This document shows positions 1 to 6,898 of a stretch of DNA of 11,431 nucleotides, one piece after another. The notes beneath the pieces are model-generated. The model was not told where the DNA came from and ran no database searches. It worked only from the letters and a program-made list of their open reading frames with translations. The stretch's first letter is position 1. Each line of letters begins with the position of its first letter. Source of the DNA: Gemmobacter sp. (GTDB lineage: Bacteria; Pseudomonadota; Alphaproteobacteria; Rhodobacterales; Rhodobacteraceae); assembly GCA_030656535.1 (NCBI GenBank), contig JAUSPL010000421.1, positions 1 through 11,431 of the forward strand, in the 5' to 3' direction. The translations under genes and the position numbers were made by a program.

Positions 1-90
1 GTCGAAATGCAGATCGGCGGTCAGCGCCAGGGTGCCATCACAATCAAATATCAGCCCGTCAAAACCGGGGGATGGCTGGGCAAGGTTCAT
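1..90 (-). CDS. HAD-superfamily hydrolase, N-terminal fragment (sugar-phosphatase / beta-phosphoglucomutase-like), cut by window edge
   Basis: Only the first 30 codons lie in the window. They read MNLAQPSPGFDGLIFDCDGT followed by LALTADLHFD. The hydrophobic strand LIF followed by D16-C-D18-G-T is HAD motif I: the first Asp is the nucleophile and the second the acid/base. A following short helix with D and H is typical of subfamily IA phosphatases such as YqaB and beta-phosphoglucomutases. The ATG at 90-88 is the first in frame after an upstream stop region; a weak AAAGG lies about 13 bases before it. It follows the sensor-kinase gene by 42 bp on the same strand with no terminator visible, so it is probably the third gene of the regulator operon. 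If the neighbouring importer carries sugar phosphates, a cytoplasmic sugar phosphatase would fit, but the substrate cannot be read from this fragment. Confidence 0.8.
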   Translation of the reverse strand, partial: MNLAQPSPGFDGLIFDCDGTLALTADLHFD

Positions 91-132
91 TGGTCAGGCC
101 TTTCGCGTCATGCGGGTCATGTTTTGCAGGGT

Positions 133-975
133 TCAGGGGTCGTGGGGCGGCACCGCAAGCGCCGTCATCAGCACCGCACGCGTCAATGGCTTTGACACCG
201 CCACCAGACGCGAACCATACCGCTCCAGCGGGTTTGCCGCAGGCAATCGGCCCGAGGCCACAATCACCCGCAGCGCCGGCCGCGTGGTCAGTGCCGTCTC
301 GGCCAGATCCCAGCCCGCAGGCTGGCCATCCAGATGCAGGTCCGTGACCATCAGGTCGAACCGGGCAGACCCTGCCAAAACGTCCCGCGCACCGCTTTCC
401 GTTGTGCAGGCCACCATGTCCACCCCCGGCCCGTCCAGCGCGGCGCGCGCGGCCGCCATGGCGGCGGGGTCATCCTCGATCAACAGCACGCGCGTCCACG
501 CTGTCACAGAACCTGCCGAACCTGCGCAGGGGGGGGCAGTCCACAGCGGCAGGCTCAGCCGGACCGTCGTTCCCTGACCTTCAACCGACACGATCTGCAC
601 ATCGCCGCCGGACTGGCGGATAAACCCGTACACCATGGCAAGGCCAAGTCCAGTGCCGGTTCCATCGCGACGCGCGGTATAAAACGGCTCCATCGCGTGG
701 CGCAGCACGGCAGGTGACATGCCGCAGCCGGTATCGGTCACCTCGATCACCGCAAGATTGCCGTGCGCCGATGCCTCCACCCTGATTTCGCCCGGCCCCT
801 CCATCGCTTGCCCCGCGTTCAGGCACAGATTCAGGATCGCGCTTTCCAATTGGCCCGGATCGACCCGCACCGTCAGATCGCGCCCCGAAGGCACCACCCG
901 CACCTCGACACCATCGCGTAGCGCAAAGTCAACCAGATCGGCCACCCCTTCCAGCAAGGCATCAAGATCGACCAA
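133..975 (-). CDS. C-terminal part of split hybrid histidine kinase: HATPase_c plus receiver domain
   Basis: This is the continuation, in the same frame, of the kinase encoded at 2640-976, separated from it by one TAA codon. Counting the TTG right after the stop as residue 1, the ATP-binding domain spans about 33-144: N box with N49 and N53, G1 box D81-TGCGM, F box EPFYTA, and G2 box GTGTGLGLAMVYG. A Pro/Ala/Gly linker follows, then a receiver domain (about 162-275) with acidic pocket E167-D168-D169, phospho-acceptor D212 in VTDLHL, and K262 in VSKPL. All catalytic residues are present. TTG (975-973) abuts the stop and has no Shine-Dalgarno sequence, so separate translation would need stop-start re-initiation. 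Otherwise the segment is the untranslated end of a nonsense mutant. Without the stop, the whole protein would be about 835 residues. Confidence 0.75.
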   Translation of the reverse strand: MVDLDALLEGVADLVDFALRDGVEVRVVPSGRDLTVRVDPGQLESAILNLCLNAGQAMEGPGEIRVEASAHGNLAVIEVTDTGCGMSPAVLRHAMEPFYTARRDGTGTGLGLAMVYGFIRQSGGDVQIVSVEGQGTTVRLSLPLWTAPPCAGSAGSVTAWTRVLLIEDDPAAMAAARAALDGPGVDMVACTTESGARDVLAGSARFDLMVTDLHLDGQPAGWDLAETALTTRPALRVIVASGRLPAANPLERYGSRLVAVSKPLTRAVLMTALAVPPHDP

Positions 976-978
976 TTA
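976..978 (-). other. In-frame TAA (ochre) codon interrupting the hybrid kinase gene
   Basis: On the plus strand the bases are tta. On the coding strand the context is CTG GAC CCC TAA TTG GTC GAT. The protein reads RRLHLDP-stop-LVDLDALL, a stretch that in intact kinases of this type is a continuous linker between HisKA and HATPase_c, often with a polar residue at this point. A single C-to-T change from CAA (Gln) would create this stop. There is no frame change and no second lesion in the 280 codons that follow. Confidence 0.9.
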
Positions 979-2640
979 GGGGTCCAGATGCAGACGCCGG
1001 GCACAGGCCAGCAGGCGCTGCGTCAGCGCGGCCCCCAGATCCACCGCAGATCCGATCGACTGACGCAGGGCGGGCGCCCGTTCCGGCGGCGCGGTTTCCA
1101 GCAAATGCAGACTGCTGGAGATCGTCGACAGGATATTGCCGAAATCATGCGCGACCTCGCCCGTGACCTTGCCCAGGCTTTCGATGCGCTGGATCTGTGC
1201 CAGCCGGGTGTCCATCTGTCGTCGCTCGGTCACATCAGAGTAGATCTGCACCGCTCCGCCATCGGGCAATGCGCTTTCGCGCCGCTCGATCACCGCGCCA
1301 TCGGGGGCGGTCAACGCGACCACACCCGCCACCCCGGGCACCACCTGAAACCCTGCCCCTGTCAACACGGCACCAAGATCGGGCCGCCCCGACAGCGTCT
1401 CAGGATCGACGCGCAACACCTTGGCCAGCCGCGGGTTTGCCGCCATCACCGCACCGGCAGGCGACAAGATGGCCACCCCATCGTCGATGTTGGCAAACAT
1501 GTTTTCAAACAACGCATTCTTTTGCAGCATCTGCCGGTTGGACCTGTCGAGCCGCAGCGCATTGGCGCGGAAAGCCCGGAACGCGTGCAGCAACTTGCCG
1601 ATTTCATCGCCCGCACCTTCGCCGCGCGGCAAGCGGCTGCCCCGGTCCCCCGAAGCCAGTCGCATCATTGCATCCGAAATCGCGCGCAGATTGCCGGTGA
1701 CATACCCCGATACATACAGTGCCGCCCCCAGCGCGACCGCGGCGCTGCCCAGACCGACTGCCAAGATCAGGCTTTTTGCCAGGGAAATCGTCGATCTGGT
1801 GTCCGCCCGTTCCGCCGCCAGGTCAGTCTGGGCCCGGGCCGTCACCGTGATCGCCAGCGCGCTGACGTCATCTGCCGCCAACCTGATCCCGACAAGCGCC
1901 GATTCCGCCCTGATCTGCGCGGCAAGCTCGTGGCGACGCAGATCGAACAACCCGTCAACACCTTCAGCCAGCGTCAAAAGCCGCGCGAGTTCGGCCTGCA
2001 TCGCAACGGGCACCGCAGGGTCGACGGCCATGGCGCGCGACAGGCCGTGAAATTCGCGCTGGAACTCGCCCACGCCGATCAGGTTTTCGGCCCGCCCTGC
2101 CCCCAGCAGGGCTGCCCCCAGCCGTTGCAACGTCAGCCAGTCCCTGCGCCGGTCCAGATCGCCATCGCCGCGCGCGCCCATGGCCGCATAACGCCGCTCA
2201 TCATGCGCCAGCCCCGCGTTGATGCGCAAGGTCAGGTCCCGCACCTGCGCCCGCGTCTCGGTCGCAAGGATCAGGTCCGAGATCCCGTCCGCCATCGCCG
2301 CCAGCAATGGCGCCAGATCCGCGCCAATTGACGTGCCCACTTGGTCAGCCACAATCCGGTCGATCGACGCCAGCGCGCGTTCCCCCCCACGCCGGATCCG
2401 GAACGGCGAATCCAGTGTCAGCAGATAGGGCGCCAGCGTGGCCAGGCCCGACACCTCTTGTGACAGCGTCAGTGCACGCGCCACCTCGGCCAGCGTGTCG
2501 CGGTGCAGGGTTTCCAACCGCGACGTGGCCCGGTCCAGCGCCGCCCAGGATACCGCCCCGACCAACATCGTGGCCAGACACAGGAACGCCAGCGCCGACA
2601 GCAGGCGAATCCGTACCGAAGGACGGCGCGGCAGCATCAT
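976..2640 (-). CDS. N-terminal part of split hybrid histidine kinase: periplasmic sensor, HAMP, PAS, HisKA
   Basis: This encodes 554 residues of an inner-membrane sensor kinase. TM1 is about 11-35 and TM2 about 287-312. Between them lie about 250 mostly helical residues that would form a periplasmic sensor, reminiscent of TorS-type helical bundles. A HAMP linker (about 313-366), a PAS domain (about 376-472) and the HisKA dimerisation domain follow; the phospho-acceptor is H498 in the motif EVAHDFGN. The reading frame then stops with TAA after ...RRLHLDP, just where the ATPase domain should begin, and resumes in the same frame. The ATG at 2640-2638 overlaps the response-regulator stop (ATGA), which implies translational coupling. 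As it stands this product has no ATP-binding domain and could not autophosphorylate alone. The likely partner is the regulator immediately upstream, and the likely signal is the solute of the divergent importer. Confidence 0.85.
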   Translation of the reverse strand: MMLPRRPSVRIRLLSALAFLCLATMLVGAVSWAALDRATSRLETLHRDTLAEVARALTLSQEVSGLATLAPYLLTLDSPFRIRRGGERALASIDRIVADQVGTSIGADLAPLLAAMADGISDLILATETRAQVRDLTLRINAGLAHDERRYAAMGARGDGDLDRRRDWLTLQRLGAALLGAGRAENLIGVGEFQREFHGLSRAMAVDPAVPVAMQAELARLLTLAEGVDGLFDLRRHELAAQIRAESALVGIRLAADDVSALAITVTARAQTDLAAERADTRSTISLAKSLILAVGLGSAAVALGAALYVSGYVTGNLRAISDAMMRLASGDRGSRLPRGEGAGDEIGKLLHAFRAFRANALRLDRSNRQMLQKNALFENMFANIDDGVAILSPAGAVMAANPRLAKVLRVDPETLSGRPDLGAVLTGAGFQVVPGVAGVVALTAPDGAVIERRESALPDGGAVQIYSDVTERRQMDTRLAQIQRIESLGKVTGEVAHDFGNILSTISSSLHLLETAPPERAPALRQSIGSAVDLGAALTQRLLACARRLHLDP

Positions 2641-3374
2641 GGTGCTTGCTCTGGACCAGTGACAAAGATGTAGCCCAGCCCGCGACGGGTCTGCAGATGC
2701 ACCGGCTTTGACGGCACGCGTTCGATCTTGCGACGCAGGCGCAAGATCAGCACGTCAATCGTACGGTCCATATACAGCGACAGGTCATTGCCCAGTTCCC
2801 GCAGCAGTTCGGTGCGCGGCACAATCCGGTCAGGATTGCGCAGAAAATAGTCCAGCAGCCGGTATTCTGCATTGGTCAACGGAACCTCGGCCCCATCCGA
2901 GCCCAACAACTCGCGCCGCGTCAGGTCAAGGACCAATGCTCCGAACTTCCGGGTCTGGCTTTGGCTGCGGTCGGGCGCGGACATCGGCGCCTTGCCGGCC
3001 CGGCGCAGCACAGCCCGCAGCCGGGCAATCAGTTCGCGCGGGTTGAACGGCTTGGTGATATAATCATCGGCGCCGTTTTCCAGCCCGATGATCCTGTCCA
3101 TGTCATCCCCGCGCCCGGTCAGCATGACAATCGGCAGGCCATGTCGTTCGCGGATACGGATCGCAAGATCCAGACCGGACTCGCCGTACAGCCGCAGGTC
3201 GATCAGCGCAAGATCAACCGCGGGCTCTGGTCCCAGCGCGATGAACCCGGCGCTATCGGCCAAAGGCAGCGCGGTGAACCCGTTTTCGGTCAACAACACC
3301 ACAAGCGCGGCGCGCAGTTCGGCGTCGTCGTCGACAACGGCCACCACCGGGGCATTCGTGCCTGCGCCAAGCAT
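2637..3374 (-). CDS. OmpR/PhoB-family response regulator (receiver plus winged helix)
   Basis: This encodes a 245-residue DNA-binding response regulator. The receiver domain (about 9-123) carries acidic pocket D15-D16-D17, phospho-acceptor D59 in LIDLRL, T86 and K108 in TKPF. The C-terminal winged-helix domain (about 140-238) shows the usual OmpR pattern: LTNAEYRLLDYFL, then the recognition region around RTIDVLILRLRRKIE, then the wing ending RRGLGYIF. I chose the ATG at 3374-3372: an AAGGGGGG Shine-Dalgarno-like run lies about ten bases before it, and the receiver fold begins directly after it. An earlier in-frame TTG at 3476 would add 34 residues unlike a receiver. It is first in its operon, overlaps the kinase gene by ATGA, and is divergent from the importer operon, which it most likely controls through the shared 237-bp region. 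Confidence 0.93.
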   Translation of the reverse strand: MLGAGTNAPVVAVVDDDAELRAALVVLLTENGFTALPLADSAGFIALGPEPAVDLALIDLRLYGESGLDLAIRIRERHGLPIVMLTGRGDDMDRIIGLENGADDYITKPFNPRELIARLRAVLRRAGKAPMSAPDRSQSQTRKFGALVLDLTRRELLGSDGAEVPLTNAEYRLLDYFLRNPDRIVPRTELLRELGNDLSLYMDRTIDVLILRLRRKIERVPSKPVHLQTRRGLGYIFVTGPEQAP

Positions 3375-3611
3375 GTCGTGTTGCCCCCCTTGTGCCAGTC
3401 GACCTGCCCGCCGACCTTGGGGTTTTGATACCGCATCGGCCCCCGAATTCCATCTGCCGCGTCCGGTTTGTAACACTGTTCATCATTCTTCCCGCGACAA
3501 ACCGCTTGCATCCGTCAGGATACGGTGCGGCAGGCATGTCTGACCTGCGCTGCAAGATCGCCCCGAACAAGCGCTGGTCACAAGCGCCCCAGGGCAAACG
3601 GGAGGAATACC
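3375..3611. promoter_or_regulatory. Divergent control region between response regulator and importer operon
   Basis: This 237-bp gap must hold the promoters of both the regulator operon (leftward) and the importer operon (rightward). It contains a perfect 8-bp inverted repeat (3464-3471 and 3497-3504). I could not find a convincing sigma-70 -35/-10 pair in either direction: TTG-containing hexamers are present, but no good -10 follows at 16-18 bp. A promoter needing activation by the response regulator would look like this, but that is inference. Confidence 0.6.
3464..3504. repeat. 8-bp inverted repeat, candidate regulator-binding site
   Basis: CGGTTTGT (3464-3471) and its exact reverse complement ACAAACCG (3497-3504) are separated by 25 bp. 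The arm centres are 33 bp apart, about three helical turns, so proteins bound at each arm would face the same side of DNA. The repeat lies 108-148 bp before the importer start codon and 90-130 bp before the regulator start codon. OmpR-type regulators more often use direct repeats, so the assignment to this regulator is tentative. Confidence 0.4.
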
Positions 3612-4643
3612 ATGAAGACCACATTTTCGGTCAGCGCATTGGCGCTGATCGCTGCCTTTGCCGCATCCGGCAGTGCCGCGCAAAGCCTGAACGTCGTCTG
3701 TTCGAACGAACAGGACTGGTGCGACCTGATGGCGCAGAATTTCAAGATCGACACCGGTAGCGACGTCGCCATGGTGCGCAAGTCCACCGGCGAGGTTCTG
3801 GCCCAGATCCGCGCCGAAAAGGGCAACCCCAAGGTCGACGTCTGGTGGGGCGGCACCGGTGATCCGCACCTGATCGCCGCATCCGAGGGCCTGACCGTGG
3901 CCACCGACGTCGACACCACAGGACAGCTTGGCTGGTCACAGAACATGACCGCGATTTCAGAAGGCCGCGCCATCGGCGTCCACGTCGGCCTGCTGGGTAT
4001 CATCTACAACACCGAAGTTCTGGCCGAGAAAAAGCTGTCGGTTCCGGCCTGTTGGCGCGATCTTGCCAAGCCCGAATACAAGGGCGAAATCCAGGTTTCC
4101 AACCCCAATTCATCGGGCACAGCCTATACCGAACTGGCCACGCTGGTGCAGCTTTTCGGCGAAGACGAAGGGTTCAAGCTGTTGGCCGACATCGGTGCCA
4201 ACGTGAACCAGTATACCAAATCCGGCTCGGCCCCCGGCAAGGCGGCATCGCGCGGCGAAACCACGTTGGGCATCGGCTTCATGCACGACATGGTCAAGCT
4301 GAAGAAAGCGGGCTTTCCGGTGGAGATCGTGTCGCCCTGCGAGGGCACCGGCTATGAGGTGGGCGCCGTCAGCGTGATCAGCGGCACACCCAACATGGAC
4401 TCCGCCAAGGCTTGGGTGGAATACGTCCTGAGCCCCGAGGCACAGTCGCGCGGGCTGGAAGTCGGCGTGTTCAACATACCGTCCAACCCGGCATCGGCCA
4501 CGGACCCCGAGGCGCCCGACATGGCCTCGATCAAACTGATCGACTATGACTTCAAGACCTATGGGTCATCGGCCACACGCGCGCGGTTGCTGACCCGTTG
4601 GGAGGCCGAGGTCAAGAACGCCGGCGGCGCGATCGAAAACTGA
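3612..4643 (+). CDS. afuA: AfuA-like periplasmic substrate-binding protein of ABC importer (probable sugar-phosphate binding)
   Basis: This encodes a 343-residue exported binding protein of the family-1 / iron(III)-type fold. A Sec signal peptide (K2, hydrophobic 8-18, cleavage probably after S-A-A23) precedes the mature start QSLNVVC. Family landmarks are the early Cys pair C30/C37 (CSNEQDWC), DVWWGGTGDPH (76-86), KGEIQVSNPNSSGTAYT (157-173), NQYTKSGSAP (199-208), SRGE (213-216), GFMHD (222-226) and PCEGTGYE (242-249). These match my recollection of AfuA, which binds hexose phosphates; the Ser/Thr/Arg-rich motifs suit a phosphate ester. Homologues are widely labelled 'Fe3+ binding', but no double-Tyr iron motif is evident. 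The ATG at 3612 has a strong GGGAGGA about seven bases upstream. It heads the importer operon; the permease starts 53 bp downstream. It might also present ligand to the divergent sensor kinase, as proposed for PgtC. Confidence 0.88.
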   Translation: MKTTFSVSALALIAAFAASGSAAQSLNVVCSNEQDWCDLMAQNFKIDTGSDVAMVRKSTGEVLAQIRAEKGNPKVDVWWGGTGDPHLIAASEGLTVATDVDTTGQLGWSQNMTAISEGRAIGVHVGLLGIIYNTEVLAEKKLSVPACWRDLAKPEYKGEIQVSNPNSSGTAYTELATLVQLFGEDEGFKLLADIGANVNQYTKSGSAPGKAASRGETTLGIGFMHDMVKLKKAGFPVEIVSPCEGTGYEVGAVSVISGTPNMDSAKAWVEYVLSPEAQSRGLEVGVFNIPSNPASATDPEAPDMASIKLIDYDFKTYGSSATRARLLTRWEAEVKNAGGAIEN

Positions 4644-4696
4644 TCCAGGCCCGCCTGCCCCGGCCCACGTCCCTTTGCCATGCGCAGAGGTGACGG

Positions 4697-6886
4697 GTGA
4701 CGGGGCAGGCCCCTTTCGGGACATTTCACATGACACGCACGGCAGGGCTTTGGCTTTTGATCGGGCTGGCGGGCTATGCCCTTCTACCCTGGTACATGGT
4801 TGCGGGGGGGTTTTGGTCGTTGCGCTGGATCATGGCCCCGCTGGGCGATGGCGCGTCGGGCCTGACCCACAGCCTGCAAGGCAAGGTCTGGCTGGCGTTG
4901 CCCCTGACGGGGTTTGCCATTGCGGCGGTTGCGGTGTTGGGGCGGGCCTCACAGCTGACCACCGCGCGGTTGCTGGTGCTGGCGGGCACGGTCGGGCTGG
5001 CGCTGCTGGTGGCACAGGGGCTGCTGGTGTTGCGCGACGGGCCGCGGCTTGCGCTGCTTGGCACAGCATCACAAACCGGCATGGGCGCGGGGGCGGCTGT
5101 CACGGCGACCGGGCTGTTGTTCTTGCTGACCACGGGTATTTCCAGTCTTGGGCGCGGGCGGGGCGACGCCTTTGTCACGGGGCTGGTCGGGCTGGTGGTC
5201 GCGCTGGTCGCGGTGTTCGTGTTCTATCCCATGGCCTTTGTGCTGGTCCGCGCGTTCGAATTGCGAGACGGCGCGGGCTTTGGCATTTCGCAGTTCCTGC
5301 CGCGGTTCTTTGACCCGAATGTCTGGGGAATGGCCTGCTTTCGCGGCACGGGCTATTGCGGCCCCGCGATCAATTCGGTGGCGCTGGGGGTCATGACCGG
5401 GGCTGGCACCACCGCGCTGGGGCTGGCCTTCGCGCTGATCTTTACCCGGACGCAGTTTCGCGCCAAACGCCTGCTGCGGGTGCTGACGATCTTGCCGATC
5501 ATCACGCCGCCTTTCGTCATCGGGCTTGCGCTGATCTTGCTATTCGGGCGGTCCGGCACGTTCACCACCTTTTTCGCAGACGCGTTCGGCTGGGAAAAGA
5601 CCCGCTGGCTGTACGGGTTCTGGGGGGTCTGGCTGGCGCAGATGCTGTCGTTCACGCCCATCGCCTTTCTGGTGCTGATCGGGGTGGTCGAGGGCGTGTC
5701 ACCGTCGATGGAAGAGGCGTCCCAGACGCTGGACGCCGACCGTTGGCAGACGTTCCGGTTCGTCAGCCTGCCGCTCATGCGCCCCGGTCTTGCCAATGCG
5801 TTCTTGCTGGGGTTCATCGAAAGCCTGGCGGATTTTGGCAACCCCCTGGTGTTGGGTGGCAATTTCAACGTGCTGTCCACCGAGATCTATTTCGCCATCG
5901 TAGGCACCATCGCCGACCCGGCCAAGGCCGCCATCCTGTCGCTGGTCCTTTTGTCCCTGACGCTGAGTGCGTTCGTGATCCAGCGCCGCTGGCTGGGCAA
6001 AAAGAACTACGCCACCGTGACCGGAAAGGCCGATTCCGGTCGCAACGCAGCGCTGAACCCGGCGCTTCGGGCGGTATGCTATGGGGTGGCGCTGCCGTGG
6101 GCTGCGTTCACGATGATCGTCTATGCGCTGATCGTCTTTGGCAGCTTCGTGAAACTGTGGGGGGTCAATCACACCTTCACGCTGGAACATTACAAGCGCG
6201 CCTTTGCGATCACCATCCGCAACGGCGTCCACTTTACCGGGGCGGCGTGGGACAGCTATGTCACCACATTGACCATTGCGGCCATTGCGGCACCTTTGAC
6301 CGCGGCTGTCGGCCTTGCGACCGCCTATCTGCTGGTGCGTCAGACCTTTACCGGCAAGGCGGTGTTCGAATTTTCGACCATGCTGTCCTTTGCCATTCCG
6401 GGCACGGTGATCGGGGTCGCCTATGTGATGGCGTTCAACTTCCCTCCGATCGAGCTGACCGCAACCGCCACCATCCTGATCATCGCCTTTGTGTTTCGCA
6501 ACATGCCGGTGGGCGTCCGCGGCGGAATTGCAGCGCTGAGCCAACTGGACAAATCGCTGGACGAGGCGTCGATCATGCTGGGGGCCAACAGCTTTACCAC
6601 CCTGCGGCGGGTGATCCTGCCCCTGATGGGGCCCGCCATCCTTGCGGCGCTGACCTACAGTTTTGTCCGCGCGATCACATCCGTGTCTGCGGTGATCTTT
6701 CTTGTGTCCGCACGCCACAACATGGCGACGTCGTTCATCGTGGGCCGGGTCGAAAACGGCGAATTCGGCATCGCCATTGCCTATGCCACGGTCCTTATCG
6801 TCACCATGCTTGCCGCCATCCTTGCCCTGCAGGCCCTGATCGGCCGGCGCACCCTGCGCCGCGCCGACCGGGTCGAAGCCCCTTGA
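4697..6886 (+). CDS. afuB: AfuB-like fused double permease of ABC importer
   Basis: This encodes a 729-residue inner-membrane protein in which two BPD (MetI-like) permease domains are fused, so one chain supplies both halves of the channel. Four hydrophobic segments (about 16-37, 66-82, 91-112, 131-150) precede the first core domain (about 160-430). The second core domain is about 456-715. Each core carries the cytoplasmic coupling loop: EEASQTLDADRW at 339-350, with Asp346 where the conserved Gly normally sits, and a canonical DEASIMLGA at 622-630. Both are followed by the ...LPLM..P consensus. I chose GTG at 4697 because GAGGTGA lies at 6-bp spacing; the ATG at 4730 has only a weak GGGA. 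The gene lies between the binding protein and the ATPase, and its stop is 12 bp before the ATPase start. Confidence 0.9.
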   Translation: MTGQAPFGTFHMTRTAGLWLLIGLAGYALLPWYMVAGGFWSLRWIMAPLGDGASGLTHSLQGKVWLALPLTGFAIAAVAVLGRASQLTTARLLVLAGTVGLALLVAQGLLVLRDGPRLALLGTASQTGMGAGAAVTATGLLFLLTTGISSLGRGRGDAFVTGLVGLVVALVAVFVFYPMAFVLVRAFELRDGAGFGISQFLPRFFDPNVWGMACFRGTGYCGPAINSVALGVMTGAGTTALGLAFALIFTRTQFRAKRLLRVLTILPIITPPFVIGLALILLFGRSGTFTTFFADAFGWEKTRWLYGFWGVWLAQMLSFTPIAFLVLIGVVEGVSPSMEEASQTLDADRWQTFRFVSLPLMRPGLANAFLLGFIESLADFGNPLVLGGNFNVLSTEIYFAIVGTIADPAKAAILSLVLLSLTLSAFVIQRRWLGKKNYATVTGKADSGRNAALNPALRAVCYGVALPWAAFTMIVYALIVFGSFVKLWGVNHTFTLEHYKRAFAITIRNGVHFTGAAWDSYVTTLTIAAIAAPLTAAVGLATAYLLVRQTFTGKAVFEFSTMLSFAIPGTVIGVAYVMAFNFPPIELTATATILIIAFVFRNMPVGVRGGIAALSQLDKSLDEASIMLGANSFTTLRRVILPLMGPAILAALTYSFVRAITSVSAVIFLVSARHNMATSFIVGRVENGEFGIAIAYATVLIVTMLAAILALQALIGRRTLRRADRVEAP

Positions 6887-6898
6887 CCGGAGATGACC

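Noticed and set aside
988..2331. A 447-codon open frame on the plus strand opposite the sensor kinase
   Set aside because: It is antisense to a gene with clear domains, rich in Gln, His, Arg and Pro without any recognisable motif, and is what GC-rich third positions produce on the opposite strand.
3382..3397. Sigma-54-like TGGCAC...GC element on the minus strand before the response regulator
   Set aside because: The GG and GC dinucleotides have the right spacing but the TT of the -12 element is GG, and the run is better explained as the AAGGGGGG Shine-Dalgarno of the regulator gene.
3375..3476. Longer response regulator starting at TTG 3476
   Set aside because: The extra 34 residues are unlike any receiver N terminus, and the internal ATG has a good ribosome-binding site.
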